A stretch of 29,568 bases of DNA, from positions 1 to 29,568 of IMG/VR virus record IMGVR_UViG_3300046003_009097; one strand, given 5' to 3'. The notes beneath the pieces were generated by a model that saw nothing but the letters and a program-made list of their open reading frames with translations, had not been told where the DNA came from and did no database searches. Both the position numbers and the translations under genes were made by a program. Source of the DNA: a virus. Of this stretch, positions 21,879 through 29,568 are shown in pieces (position 1 is the first letter of the stretch; every line of letters starts with the position of its first letter).

Positions 21879-21934
21879 GGTTCTTTTCAGTCGTTCTTTT
21901 CAACTCTCCATTTTACGAATCGAGGCAATTTCTC

Positions 21935-22378
21935 ATGAACGAATCTCTTCGCGAACGCATTATTCAGGCGGTGATGGCCTTGCTGGCCCCGATTGCGCTG
22001 GCCAATGGTGTCACCTTGATTCGCTCGCCACCCAACGGGCTCAGCCGTGAGCAGTCCCCCGCACTGCTGATCTTTCCGGAATCGGACACGGTGTCCCCGC
22101 GTGTCAACGACCGCGTGGAGCGCCAACTGGTGCTTCGCATCGTGGCGCTTTCGCGTGAAGCCGTAGGCAAAGCACCCGAGACGATCGCCGACGGTCTGCT
22201 GGTTGCAGCCCACGCGGCTCTGTTTGCCAATGCCAATTTGAGCGGGCTGTGCGTGGGTTTGAGAGAACTGGACTGTGAGTGGGATGTCGAGGATGCCGAC
22301 GCGCTGATTGCCTCGCTTCCCGCGCGCTACCAGTTCAGCTACCGAACCATGGCCCATGACCTTTCACTGATTGGATGA
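21935..22378 (+). CDS. Tail completion/terminator-like protein (147 aa)
   Basis: The product opens MNESLRERIIQAVMALLAPIA and has strands such as PALLIFPESDTVSPRVNDRVERQLVLRIVALSRE, ending YQFSYRTMAHDLSLIG. Its size, mixed alpha/beta pattern, and place between the connector and the tail tube suggest a tail terminator or completion protein like lambda gpU, which ends tail-tube growth. GAGG lies some nine bases before ATG 21935; the longer upstream frame overlaps the divergent moron gene and is rejected. The stop overlaps the next ATG (ATGA at 22375-22378). The exact role is inferred from position. Confidence 0.65.
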   Translation: MNESLRERIIQAVMALLAPIALANGVTLIRSPPNGLSREQSPALLIFPESDTVSPRVNDRVERQLVLRIVALSREAVGKAPETIADGLLVAAHAALFANANLSGLCVGLRELDCEWDVEDADALIASLPARYQFSYRTMAHDLSLIG

Positions 22379-22599
22379 CCACGATGCCACAACTTGTTCT
22401 TTTGAAACTGCACACCCACGCAGGCAAAACCTTCCAGGTAGGTGAACGACTTGAGGTCGATGCACCAACGTTTGAGTGGCTGCTGGCACAGGGCATCGCC
22501 CGACCAGAGCCCTCGACCGAGAAATTCGTCTCCAGCACTGAGACAGCCGCAGTCAATCCGTCCCACCCCTCCAAACCTATTAAGGAACCCAAGCCATGA
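22375..22599 (+). CDS. Small phage protein, DUF7210-like (74 aa)
   Basis: This small protein reads LVLLKLHTHAGKTFQVGERLEVDAPTFEWLLAQGIARPE, a pattern seen in short phage proteins encoded next to the tail tube (DUF7210-like, from memory). The last third is a Ser/Pro/Lys-rich tail. The ATG at 22375 overlaps the previous stop, and its own stop overlaps the tail tube ATG (22596-22599). ATG 22384 is an alternative start. The function is unknown. Confidence 0.65.
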   Translation: MTTMPQLVLLKLHTHAGKTFQVGERLEVDAPTFEWLLAQGIARPEPSTEKFVSSTETAAVNPSHPSKPIKEPKP

Positions 22600-23348
22600 G
22601 CACCTATGCATCCTTCCAAGGCCGTGTCTACCTCGGCAAACGCGACGCCAACGGCGAGCCCATTGAAGTCCGGTCTCCCGGCAATGTGGCCGAACTCAAA
22701 CTCTCCCTCAAAACCGATGTGCTGGAGCACTACGAGAGCCAGACCGGCCAGCGCACGCTGGATCACCGCATGGTCAAGCAAAAGTCTGCCACGGTCAAAC
22801 TGACTATTGAGGAATTCACCAAAGAAAACCTTGCCCTGGCGCTGTACGGCAACTTCGTGACGGGTGCTGCGGGCACCGTATCCGGGGAGCCCCTGGGCGG
22901 GGTGGCCCCCGTCATTGGTGACCGCTATTTTCTGGCCCATCCCAAGGTCTCGACCCTTGTCGTCACGGATTCGACCGCCACACCGGCAACCCTGGCGCTG
23001 GGCACGAACTACACCGCCGAGACTGATTTCGGTGCCATCCAGTTTCTGGAGGTCACCGGCTTTACGGCCCCGTTCAAGGCCAGCTATGGCTTTGGTGTGG
23101 CCACCGAGATCGGTATTTTCACGCAGCCGCTGCCGGAGCGCTACTTGCGTCTGGAAGGGCTCAATACCGCGCAGGGCAACGCCAAGGTGCTGGTCGAGTT
23201 GTACCGCGTGGCCTTCGATCCCTTGAAGGAAATCTCGTTTATCTCGGATGACTACAACAAGTTTGAGATGGAAGGCTCGCTGTTGGCCGATGCCACCAAG
23301 CCATTCGACGCAGCGCTGGGCCAATTCGGTCGAATCATTCAGTTGTAG
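22596..23348 (+). CDS. Tail tube protein
   Basis: The 250-residue product has the pattern of siphophage tail tube proteins: an opening strand GRVYLGKRDANGEPIEVRSPGNVAELKLSLKTDVLEHYES, KQKSATVKLTIEEFTKENLALALYGN, and the closing ELYRVAFDPLKEISFISDDYNKFEMEGSLLAD. These proteins stack as hexameric rings to form the tail. It is directly followed by the G and G-T chaperone genes and the tape measure, the usual order. A gpV-like role is well supported by context. Confidence 0.85.
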   Translation: MSTYASFQGRVYLGKRDANGEPIEVRSPGNVAELKLSLKTDVLEHYESQTGQRTLDHRMVKQKSATVKLTIEEFTKENLALALYGNFVTGAAGTVSGEPLGGVAPVIGDRYFLAHPKVSTLVVTDSTATPATLALGTNYTAETDFGAIQFLEVTGFTAPFKASYGFGVATEIGIFTQPLPERYLRLEGLNTAQGNAKVLVELYRVAFDPLKEISFISDDYNKFEMEGSLLADATKPFDAALGQFGRIIQL

Positions 23349-23368
23349 CCAGAAAAAGGGAAATCACC

Positions 23369-23785
23369 ATGACCGATTTGGAAAAACTCATCCCGCAGGC
23401 CCTTGAATTGACTGTGAATGGCGAGAAGTTGGCCATCAAACCGCTCAAGGTTGGCCAGATGCCCGCCTTTTTGCGAGCGATTTCGCCAGTAATGCAGCAC
23501 TTAAGCCGCACCGAGATCGATTGGCTCACCCTGTTTGGCGAGCGTGGCGACGATCTGCTGTCCGCGATCGCCATTGCGGTGGGCAAGCCGCGCCAGTGGG
23601 TCGATGATCTGGCCGCCGACGAGGCCATTTTGTTGGCAGCCAAGGTGATCGAGGTGAATGCCGATTTTTTTACCCGGACGGTGATGCCCAAGCTGGACGG
23701 TCTGTTCACGCAGGCCAAAAACCTCTCGCCGGTCCCGGCCGCGCCGACAGGCCCGGTGTCTGGTTCGGGCCTATCCAGCGCCTGA
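23369..23785 (+). CDS. Tail assembly chaperone, gpG-like
   Basis: The 138-residue zero-frame product has the body TVNGEKLAIKPLKVGQMPAFLRAISPVMQ, then IDWLTLFGERGDDLLSAIAIAVGKPRQWVDDLAADEAILLAAKVIEVNADFF, typical of the G-type chaperone located between tube and tape measure genes, and a Pro/Ser-rich C-terminal linker. It binds the tape measure during tail assembly. A heptamer T TTT TTT at 23665-23671, in the correct phase, would allow a -1 shift into the T frame. It follows the tail tube stop by 20 bases, with AAAGGGAAA as ribosome site. Confidence 0.85.
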   Translation: MTDLEKLIPQALELTVNGEKLAIKPLKVGQMPAFLRAISPVMQHLSRTEIDWLTLFGERGDDLLSAIAIAVGKPRQWVDDLAADEAILLAAKVIEVNADFFTRTVMPKLDGLFTQAKNLSPVPAAPTGPVSGSGLSSA

Positions 23786-23982
23786 TCGCCCACGGCCATC
23801 GTCTACCCGACATTCTTGACTACACCTTGGCGCAAACGCGCGGCTTTCTCGATGCCATCAACCGGCAGGATGCGGCCTGTGACGCGCGTTTGCTGTCCCT
23901 GATCGCGGTCGGAACCCGGGGTGACGCCAAAAACCTCGACCAGGCCCTGGACCGACTCATCGAACACGCGCAAGGCACATGA
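23369..23982 (+). CDS. G-T tail assembly chaperone made by -1 frameshift
   Basis: Immediately past the G gene the minus-one frame is open to the TGA at 23980-23982. It reads IQRLIAHGHRLPDILDYTLAQTRGFLDAINRQDA and LLSLIAVGTRGDAKNLDQAL, which matches the T-type extension of tail chaperones. It has no ATG or GTG of its own, so it must be reached by frameshift, giving a product of about 204 residues. The heptamer T TTT TTT (23665-23671) allows perfect re-pairing; C AAA AAC (23716-23722), nearer the end of G, is the other candidate. The frame ends with an ATGA overlap to the next gene at 23979. Lambda uses the same strategy. Confidence 0.8.
23665..23671 (+). other. Candidate -1 slippery site, T TTT TTT
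   Basis: Seven T, positioned so that zero-frame codons are GAT TTT TTT ACC. A -1 shift gives TTT TTT TAC with full re-pairing and enters the T frame. It falls at codons 100-101 of G, upstream of the usual place near the end of G, so it is a candidate only. Confidence 0.5.
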
Positions 23983-24623
23983 AAATCTCCGTCCGCATCG
24001 ATAGCGCCCTGGCGCAGGCACAACTGCGCCGCTGGGGTGGCGAATACCGCGACAAGGTCAAAAAAGCGGTGGCACGCGCCATGCGCAGCGAGGCCACCGA
24101 GATCAAGGCGGCGGTTCGCTCCCAAGTGGCCTCTCAAATGGCGGTGGTCAAAAGCTCCTTCCTCAAAGGTTTCAACGCCAAGGTGCTGGACCAAGACCCG
24201 AATCGCTTGCCTGCGCTCTATGTGGGCTCGCGCATTCCGTGGTCAGGCATGCACGAGCGCGGTGGCTCCATCTCGGCCAAGATGCTGATTCCCTTGCATG
24301 GGCGGGTTGGGCGCAAGAAGTTCAGGGCGCAAATTGCTGAACTCATGCGCGGTGGTAATGCTTATTTCATCAAGAACGCCAAGGGAAATGTCGTGCTGAT
24401 GGCAGAGAACATCAAAGAGCACGATCGCCCACTGGCCGGATTCAAGCGCCGATATCGAAAAGCCGACGGTGTCAAACGTCTCAAACGCGGTGCGGACATT
24501 CCCATAGCCGTCCTTGTGCCCCGCGTGGTGCTCAAGAAACGGCTCGATATCGAACGACTGGTTGCAGGGCGCATTCCCCGCTTGGCGGCCCAAATTGAAA
24601 AACAGATCCAAACGATGGATTGA
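23979..24623 (+). CDS. Minor tail protein, gpZ-position, DUF6441-like
   Basis: The 214-residue basic protein begins MKISVRIDSALAQAQLRRWGGEYRDKVKKAVARAMRSEATEIKAAVRSQVA, has LYVGSRIPWSGMHERGGSISAKMLIPLHGRVGRKKF in the middle, and ends with IERLVAGRIPRLAAQIEKQIQTMD. It resembles the DUF6441 phage tail family. Lambda has a tail protein of similar length (gpZ, 192) but encoded before the tube; here the gene lies between chaperones and tape measure, so equivalence is tentative. It starts by ATGA overlap with the T frame. The following 35-nt gap contains a 10-codon open frame that ends three bases before the tape measure start. Confidence 0.72.
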   Translation: MKISVRIDSALAQAQLRRWGGEYRDKVKKAVARAMRSEATEIKAAVRSQVASQMAVVKSSFLKGFNAKVLDQDPNRLPALYVGSRIPWSGMHERGGSISAKMLIPLHGRVGRKKFRAQIAELMRGGNAYFIKNAKGNVVLMAENIKEHDRPLAGFKRRYRKADGVKRLKRGADIPIAVLVPRVVLKKRLDIERLVAGRIPRLAAQIEKQIQTMD

Positions 24624-24658
24624 TGCTTTGCATTGTTTGTCCCCAATTCTTCTGATTC

Positions 24659-27600
24659 ATGGCCACCAACCGCATTTCCGTTCTCGTAGCCTTAGACGGC
24701 GCTGACGACGGGCTCAAACGCGCCTTGAATTCAGCCCAGCAGAGCCTGGGTGATCTGGCCACGAATGCCAAAACCGCTGGACAGAAGGCCGCAGCCGGTC
24801 TGGCCGAGGTCAAGGCCGGGATGTCCGCGTTTGGCGACCAAGTCAACTCTGCCAAGTCCCAACTGCTGGCCTTTTTGTCCATCAACTGGGCGGCAGGCAA
24901 GGTGCAAGAGATCGTCCAAATCGCCGACGCGTGGAACATGATGTCGGCCAGGCTGAAGCTGGCCACCATCGGCCACAACGAATTCGCCACGGCACAAAAG
25001 GCACTGTTCGACATTGCCCAGCGCATTGGTGTGCCCATTCAGGAAACGACCACGCTGTACGGCAAACTACAGCAGGCCGTGCGCATGTTGGGTGGTGAGC
25101 AGAAGGATGCGCTGACCATCACCGAGAGTATTTCGCAGGCCTTGCGACTCTCCGGTGCGTCAGCCACAGAAGCCCAGTCCTCGCTCCTGCAGTTTGGCCA
25201 GGCCCTGGCCTCAGGCGTGTTGCGCGGCGAAGAATTCAACTCCGTTGTCGAAAATAGCCCCCGCTTGGCGCAGGCCCTGGCCGACGGTTTGAATGTGCCT
25301 ATTGGTCGCCTGCGCAAACTCGCCGAAGAGGGTCGACTTACCGCTGACGTGGTGGTCAATGCATTGCTGAGCCAAAAGGACAAGCTCGCAGCCGAGTACA
25401 CCCAATTGCCCCAAACGGTAAGCCAAGCTTTTCAACGCATGCAAAACGCCTTCGGCCAATGGGTTGCCCAAGTCGATGCGTCAACCGGCATTACCAAGAA
25501 GCTGGCAGACGCGATGACGTGGCTCGCCACCAATCTGCAAACGGTGATGCAGTGGCTTAAAACCATCGCTGAAGTGGGCTTGTCGGTCCTGATCTACCGT
25601 TTGATTCCGGCGCTGATCACCGCGTGGCAGACCGCAGGTGCAGCAGCCGTGACGGCCGCCACCGCCATCTCGGCGGCCTGGGCCACGGCCAACCTGTCGG
25701 TCACAGCAGCTGTGCAGAGTGTGGGCTTGCTCAAAACCGCCTTCGCCGTGCTCGGTGCCTTTGTTGTCGGCTGGGAGATTGGCACCTGGTTGTCCGAGAA
25801 ATTCGAGATCGTCCGCAAGGCGGGCATCTTCATGGTCGAGATCCTGGTCAAGGCCATCGAGCAGTTGCAGTACCGGTGGGAAGCGTTTGCCGCCATCTTC
25901 ACCAACGACACGATCAATGCCGCCACCAAGCGGCATGAAGCACGGTTGGCGGAGATGAATCAGATCTTTGCGCAGATGTACGCCGATGCCATCAAGGGCT
26001 CTGACGCCGCCAAAGGCGCGATGACGACGGTTGCCAACACGGCAGAGGAAATTGCCAAGCGGTTAGAGGCCGTGCGTCAAGGCACCCAGGAAGCCGTTGG
26101 TCGTGGTGTTGAAGCGGTCCATGCAGCGGTCGAGAAACTCAAAGCGCGTCTGGGCGAGGTGGAGCAGGCAGTCTCCAAAGCCAACGGGGTCGTGACGGAT
26201 GCAACTGCCAAAATGGCCGAGGCCTACAAGGGACTCACCGGCGTGGTGGAGGCCAACCTGCAAAAGCAGGTGGATGCCGTCAAGGCACGATACCAGCAGG
26301 AACAAACGGCGCTGGATTTGTCCAAGGCTTCTGAGGCAGCGCAGATCGCCAAATCGACGCTGTTGTTAACCGATGCATTGACCCAGCAGACCACGCTGCG
26401 CCGCCAGGCCACCACCGACACCCTGAAACTCATCGATGACGAGTCTGCGGCCCGCATAGCGGCTGCCGCGCGTCAGGGTTTGACCGAGGCCGAGCGCAGT
26501 GCCAACGTCACCCGGGTAGAAAACGAGATTCTGGCCACCAAACGCCAGACGATGACGCAGGCGGCCGCCGAGTACACAGCGCACATCAACGCTTTGAACG
26601 CTGAAGCTAACCGGCACTTGGCGGAAATCCAGCGCATCGAAGAGGCCAAACGTCAGCTCACCATGACGACGGAGGAGCGCATTCGCGATATCCGTCGCCA
26701 GGGTATGACCGAATTTGAGGCCACGGAGGACCGCAAACGCCAGGTTGTCGAGTTGCAAACCAAGGCGCGCGAGGCACTGGCCAACGGTGAGTTTGAGCAG
26801 GCGCGCCAATTCGCGCAAAAGGCGATGGACCTGGCCGCCCAGGTGGCCAGCACCCAGACCTCGGAGGCCAAAAAGGCGGAAGAAGCCAAGAAGCAATCCG
26901 AGCAAGCGCACTCCCAGGTTGTTGCGTTGGAAGCGCAGGCGCGCGAGGCCTCCCGCAAGCAGGAATACGCCACGGCTGAAAACCTCATGCGCCAGGCAGA
27001 GCAGTTGCGCGCGGAACTGGCCCAAAAAACCAAAGAGTCGGACGCAGCCATTACTCAGGGCAAGGAAGGCGTCAACCGGTCCATTCAGGATATCCGCGAG
27101 TCGGAGGACATCCTCAACAAGACACTTGACGCCCAAGCCCAGGCCCACCAAAAGGCGGCCCAGGCAGCGGTGTCTGCCCGTGAGCAGATCAAGCAGACGC
27201 TAACCGATACCGAAGCCCAAATTGACCAGATCACGAACAAGCTCAAAGATGGTCTGAAGGTCACGCTGGATGCCGACACCAGCCGCTTTGATAAGGCCAT
27301 CGCTGATCTGGACAAAGCCCTGGCCGAGAAGGAGCGGCTCCTTCCCATCAAGGCCGATCTGGAACAGGCGCAAAAGCAGTTGCAGGATTTCGAGCAGTTG
27401 CTCAAAGAAGGCAAAACCTTGCCTGTGGGTGCCGATGTGACCCAGGCCAAACAGGCCTTGGACAAGCTGACCGCCTACGCCAAAGAAAACTCGCTGCTGG
27501 AGTTGCGGGTCACCACTGAAAAGGCCCAGGCATCCATCACCAATGTTGAGGGAATGATCAAAGCGCTGGACCGCATCCGCACGGAGTCCCAACACAGTGT

Positions 27601-28675
27601 GAGCACCAATGCAGACGCGGCACGAGGCCAGATTCAGAGTCTCAATGGCATGAATACGTCCAGTACGCACACCATCTATGTGACCAAGGTCGAAACCAAC
27701 GCCACGGGCGGGCTGGTTGGGTCCGGTGTGAGCTACTTTGCACAGGGTGGCACGGTGTCACCACCTGTGGGGGCTGCATTTGCCCGCATGACGGGTGGCT
27801 CGGTGCCGGGCTCCGGTGATCAGGACACGGTGCCACGCACGCTGGACGCAGGCGCGTTTGTGCTGCGCAAGGCTGCGGTACGCAAATACGGCGGCAATGT
27901 GCTCTCGAAACTTGCCAATGGTGTCGCACGTTTTGCCACTGGTGGTTCGGTTACACCAACGGGTCCGGCCCCCATCAAGCACAACCGCGATGCATTCGAG
28001 GCGCAAAAGATGATCGAGCTGGGCTTGCAAGGCATGCGCGAGTACACCTCGTGGCTCAGAGGCCACTATGGGGCGTCGCTGAGCATCGACATGGAGTGGC
28101 AAACCATGAAGTATTACGGCCAGCAGGCAGCGACCGACCGCCAGACGCTCGAATCACTGCCCAATCGGGCGCAGCTCACCGCGAATGAAAAGCAAAAGCT
28201 GGACGCCGTCAAACAGACCTGGCGCAACGCCATGGCGCAGCCACTGGTGTATGGCAAGGATCTGGAGCGCGACCTGATGGACTACATGGAGCAACACCAG
28301 GGTGAGTTCTTCCGGGGCGGTGGGGTGGCCAAGTCCGACAGTGTTCCCGCCATGCTGACACCCGGCGAGTACGTGGTTAATCGCACAGCGGTATCCAAAT
28401 TTGGCGCTGGCTTCTTTGAGTCACTGAACAACCTCTCAATGCCAGCACAGGCACTGGCCAAGGGTGTACAGGGATTCGCTACAGGTGGTCTGGTCAGTGG
28501 TGCTCTGACTAGAGGCAGCATGGATCGGCCAGTGCTCGACGCAGCAGCCGGTCCCACGCGCACGGTGCGGGTGGAACTTGCCGCCAACGGTCGCAAGGTG
28601 AGTGCCCAGATCGACGAGCGTGACGAAGGTCGCTTGTTGCAGTTGCTGCAAAGCGCCCAAATGCGCGCGGCCTGA
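24659..28675 (+). CDS. Tape measure protein
   Basis: The 1338-residue protein sets tail length. Residues about 1-235 fit the tape measure N-terminal domain (AWNMMSARLKLATIG, LFDIAQRIGVPIQETTTLYGKLQQAVR, LASGVLRGEEFNSVVENSPRLAQALAD). About 300-385 has hydrophobic, membrane-like segments (VGLSVLIYRLIPALITAW, AFAVLGAFVVGWEIGTWL), possibly for inner membrane passage at DNA entry. From 450 to 990 it is a long coiled coil rich in Ala, Gln, Lys and Glu. The C-terminal part has Gly-rich FATGG motifs and two copies of a repeat (DAGAFVLRKAAVRKYG and TPGEYVVNRTAVSKFG). No ribosome site is visible before ATG 24659. Confidence 0.93.
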   Translation: MATNRISVLVALDGADDGLKRALNSAQQSLGDLATNAKTAGQKAAAGLAEVKAGMSAFGDQVNSAKSQLLAFLSINWAAGKVQEIVQIADAWNMMSARLKLATIGHNEFATAQKALFDIAQRIGVPIQETTTLYGKLQQAVRMLGGEQKDALTITESISQALRLSGASATEAQSSLLQFGQALASGVLRGEEFNSVVENSPRLAQALADGLNVPIGRLRKLAEEGRLTADVVVNALLSQKDKLAAEYTQLPQTVSQAFQRMQNAFGQWVAQVDASTGITKKLADAMTWLATNLQTVMQWLKTIAEVGLSVLIYRLIPALITAWQTAGAAAVTAATAISAAWATANLSVTAAVQSVGLLKTAFAVLGAFVVGWEIGTWLSEKFEIVRKAGIFMVEILVKAIEQLQYRWEAFAAIFTNDTINAATKRHEARLAEMNQIFAQMYADAIKGSDAAKGAMTTVANTAEEIAKRLEAVRQGTQEAVGRGVEAVHAAVEKLKARLGEVEQAVSKANGVVTDATAKMAEAYKGLTGVVEANLQKQVDAVKARYQQEQTALDLSKASEAAQIAKSTLLLTDALTQQTTLRRQATTDTLKLIDDESAARIAAAARQGLTEAERSANVTRVENEILATKRQTMTQAAAEYTAHINALNAEANRHLAEIQRIEEAKRQLTMTTEERIRDIRRQGMTEFEATEDRKRQVVELQTKAREALANGEFEQARQFAQKAMDLAAQVASTQTSEAKKAEEAKKQSEQAHSQVVALEAQAREASRKQEYATAENLMRQAEQLRAELAQKTKESDAAITQGKEGVNRSIQDIRESEDILNKTLDAQAQAHQKAAQAAVSAREQIKQTLTDTEAQIDQITNKLKDGLKVTLDADTSRFDKAIADLDKALAEKERLLPIKADLEQAQKQLQDFEQLLKEGKTLPVGADVTQAKQALDKLTAYAKENSLLELRVTTEKAQASITNVEGMIKALDRIRTESQHSVSTNADAARGQIQSLNGMNTSSTHTIYVTKVETNATGGLVGSGVSYFAQGGTVSPPVGAAFARMTGGSVPGSGDQDTVPRTLDAGAFVLRKAAVRKYGGNVLSKLANGVARFATGGSVTPTGPAPIKHNRDAFEAQKMIELGLQGMREYTSWLRGHYGASLSIDMEWQTMKYYGQQAATDRQTLESLPNRAQLTANEKQKLDAVKQTWRNAMAQPLVYGKDLERDLMDYMEQHQGEFFRGGGVAKSDSVPAMLTPGEYVVNRTAVSKFGAGFFESLNNLSMPAQALAKGVQGFATGGLVSGALTRGSMDRPVLDAAAGPTRTVRVELAANGRKVSAQIDERDEGRLLQLLQSAQMRAA
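27796..28496 (+). repeat. Duplicated segment in the tape measure C-terminus
   Basis: Two related segments are encoded at about 27796-27956 (VPRTLDAGAFVLRKAAVRKYG, then FATGG) and 28317-28496 (VPAMLTPGEYVVNRTAVSKFG, then FATGG). They share VP-x3-(D/T)-x-G-x-(F/Y)-V-(L/V)-x3-AV-x-K-(Y/F)-G, about 45 residues each when linkers are included. They are separated by a helical insert. This is a protein-level repeat. Confidence 0.75.
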
Positions 28676-28724
28676 TTGCATTTCCAAATCATTCCTCACT
28701 TTCAATTCAACCGGTTTTTTCACC

Positions 28725-29132
28725 ATGCTACTGACCAACCTGGCGGACGGGGTATCCCTGTCCCTGCCTGACGATCTCCTGTGGAGTGATGAACACAGCT
28801 GGAGCCCCGCTGTGTCCTCTGTGTCCTATCTGCTGAACGGCGCACTGCTGGTGCAGTCTGCCTTGCGTCAGGCGGGGCGTCCGATCACCCTGGTGGGAGC
28901 GGTGGACATGGCGTGGATCACGCGTGCCGTGGTGGGCCAGTTGCATGACTGGGCGGGCGCACCACTGTCTGCGAATGCCGGTCGCTTTACTTTGACGCTG
29001 GCCGATGGTCGAGCCTTGAGCGTTGCCTTTCGCCATGGTGAGACGGCCATCGAGTCCGAACCTGTGACGGGGTTTCCCGCAAGGTTGGACTCTGACTTTT
29101 ATCGCATCACCGTGCGGCTGATGCAACTCTGA
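28725..29132 (+). CDS. Distal tail protein of unknown function (135 aa)
   Basis: The product begins MLLTNLADGVSLSLPDDLLWSDEHSW, then SPAVSSVSYLLNGALLVQSALRQ and GRPITLVGAVDMAWI, and ends RLDSDFYRITVRLMQL. It is mostly beta and has no enzyme motif. Its position right after the tape measure and before another tail protein suggests a distal tail or baseplate component. The frame extends upstream into the tape measure gene, but ATG 28725 gives the natural start. It has no ribosome site: the 49-base gap is pyrimidine-rich. Confidence 0.7.
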   Translation: MLLTNLADGVSLSLPDDLLWSDEHSWSPAVSSVSYLLNGALLVQSALRQAGRPITLVGAVDMAWITRAVVGQLHDWAGAPLSANAGRFTLTLADGRALSVAFRHGETAIESEPVTGFPARLDSDFYRITVRLMQL

Positions 29133-29151
29133 AATTCTGGAGAAAAGAAAA

Positions 29152-29568
29152 ATGGCAATTCTGACGGGTGACATCAAGTTGGTCGCATCCCAAGTGATGC
29201 TTGATGTACCGGAGGGTGGCGGCGCGCCCACCTCCAAGGTCATTTTGGACGCGACCAGCAACGCGATCTTTCCGGACATCTCCGAGTTGGATCGCTCGGG
29301 TGGCCGGGTCAATCTGCGCAAAGTGCATGTGAGCGTGCAGACCCTCGACACCGATACCTATCTGGGCTGCAATGTCATCGTGGCCGATCCGCCCAGTGAC
29401 CCGAACGTGAGCGTGACGCTGTTCAGCACCAAGGAGATCTTTGACCGGCGTGACTCGGCCAAGAAGCGCGTCGAGGCTTATCTGGCCCCTGGCCCAGCCT
29501 GGAGCGGTTTCCTTTTTGAGAACCACATCATCGGCCAGCGCTCCATCCAGCTTTTTCAGATGCCCAAT
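29152..29568 (+). CDS. Tail-tip protein, cut by the window end
   Basis: An ATG at 29152, after GGAGA, opens a frame with no stop before the window end. The visible 139 residues begin MAILTGDIKLVASQVMLDVPEGGG, contain KVILDATSNAIFPDISELDRSGGRVNLRKVHVSVQT, and end LFENHIIGQRSIQLFQMPN. It is beta-rich and follows the other distal tail gene by 19 bases. It is probably a minor tail or tail-tip protein; the C-terminus is missing. Confidence 0.75.
   Translation, partial: MAILTGDIKLVASQVMLDVPEGGGAPTSKVILDATSNAIFPDISELDRSGGRVNLRKVHVSVQTLDTDTYLGCNVIVADPPSDPNVSVTLFSTKEIFDRRDSAKKRVEAYLAPGPAWSGFLFENHIIGQRSIQLFQMPN

Overview
The window is a 29.6 kb GC-rich stretch of a tailed double-stranded DNA phage or prophage with lambda-type head genes. 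Proteins look closest to those of phages and prophages of beta-proteobacteria (Burkholderiales such as Comamonadaceae); this host guess rests on protein style and small cargo genes typical of beta-proteobacterial elements, not on a search. No bacterial housekeeping gene, rRNA or tRNA was seen. No integrase or lysis gene lies in the window, so it does not settle whether the phage is integrated.

Region 1 (1-8063, all plus strand) is the early replication and recombination module. Its genes are packed with 1-8 nt overlaps, mostly ATGA. In order: two small unknown proteins, a Bro-N antirepressor-like protein, a RecA-fold ATPase of the AAA_24/Sak4 type, an SSB-like protein, a zinc-finger protein of DUF6511 type, a Cas4/RecB-like PD-(D/E)XK nuclease with four cysteines, a small helix-turn-helix protein, a toprim primase fused to an SF3 helicase, a RuvC-like resolvase with an unusual N-terminal extension, and two small proteins (the second of DUF6362 type). 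Together these can prime, unwind, recombine and resolve phage DNA.

Region 2 (8064-8405) is non-coding. It holds clustered TTTGCA/TGCAAA half-sites, palindromes and a rho-independent terminator, and is a candidate packaging or control site. Region 3 (8406-11092) carries two tandem ParB-methyltransferase fusions, one with an SPPY and one with a DPPY catalytic motif. They probably modify the phage's own DNA.

Region 4 (11056-12861, minus strand) is an island of four small accessory genes, including a DUF3489 protein. Three of its intergenic spaces carry the same repeated leader element (CTTGGCTT, ten bases, CAGCGCGTT) 38-45 nt before a start codon.

Region 5 (12967-29568, plus strand) is the late operon: terminase small and large subunits, two fibre-like proteins in an unusual place, gpW, portal, S49 protease with a probable nested scaffold, gpD-like decoration protein, gpE-like capsid, FII-like connector, tail completion protein, a small unknown protein, tail tube, tail chaperones G and G-T (minus-one frameshift), a minor tail protein, a 1338-residue tape measure, and two distal tail proteins, the last cut by the window end. 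One minus-strand gene of the pRiA4b ORF-3 family interrupts this operon at 21243-21878 as a moron-like insertion.
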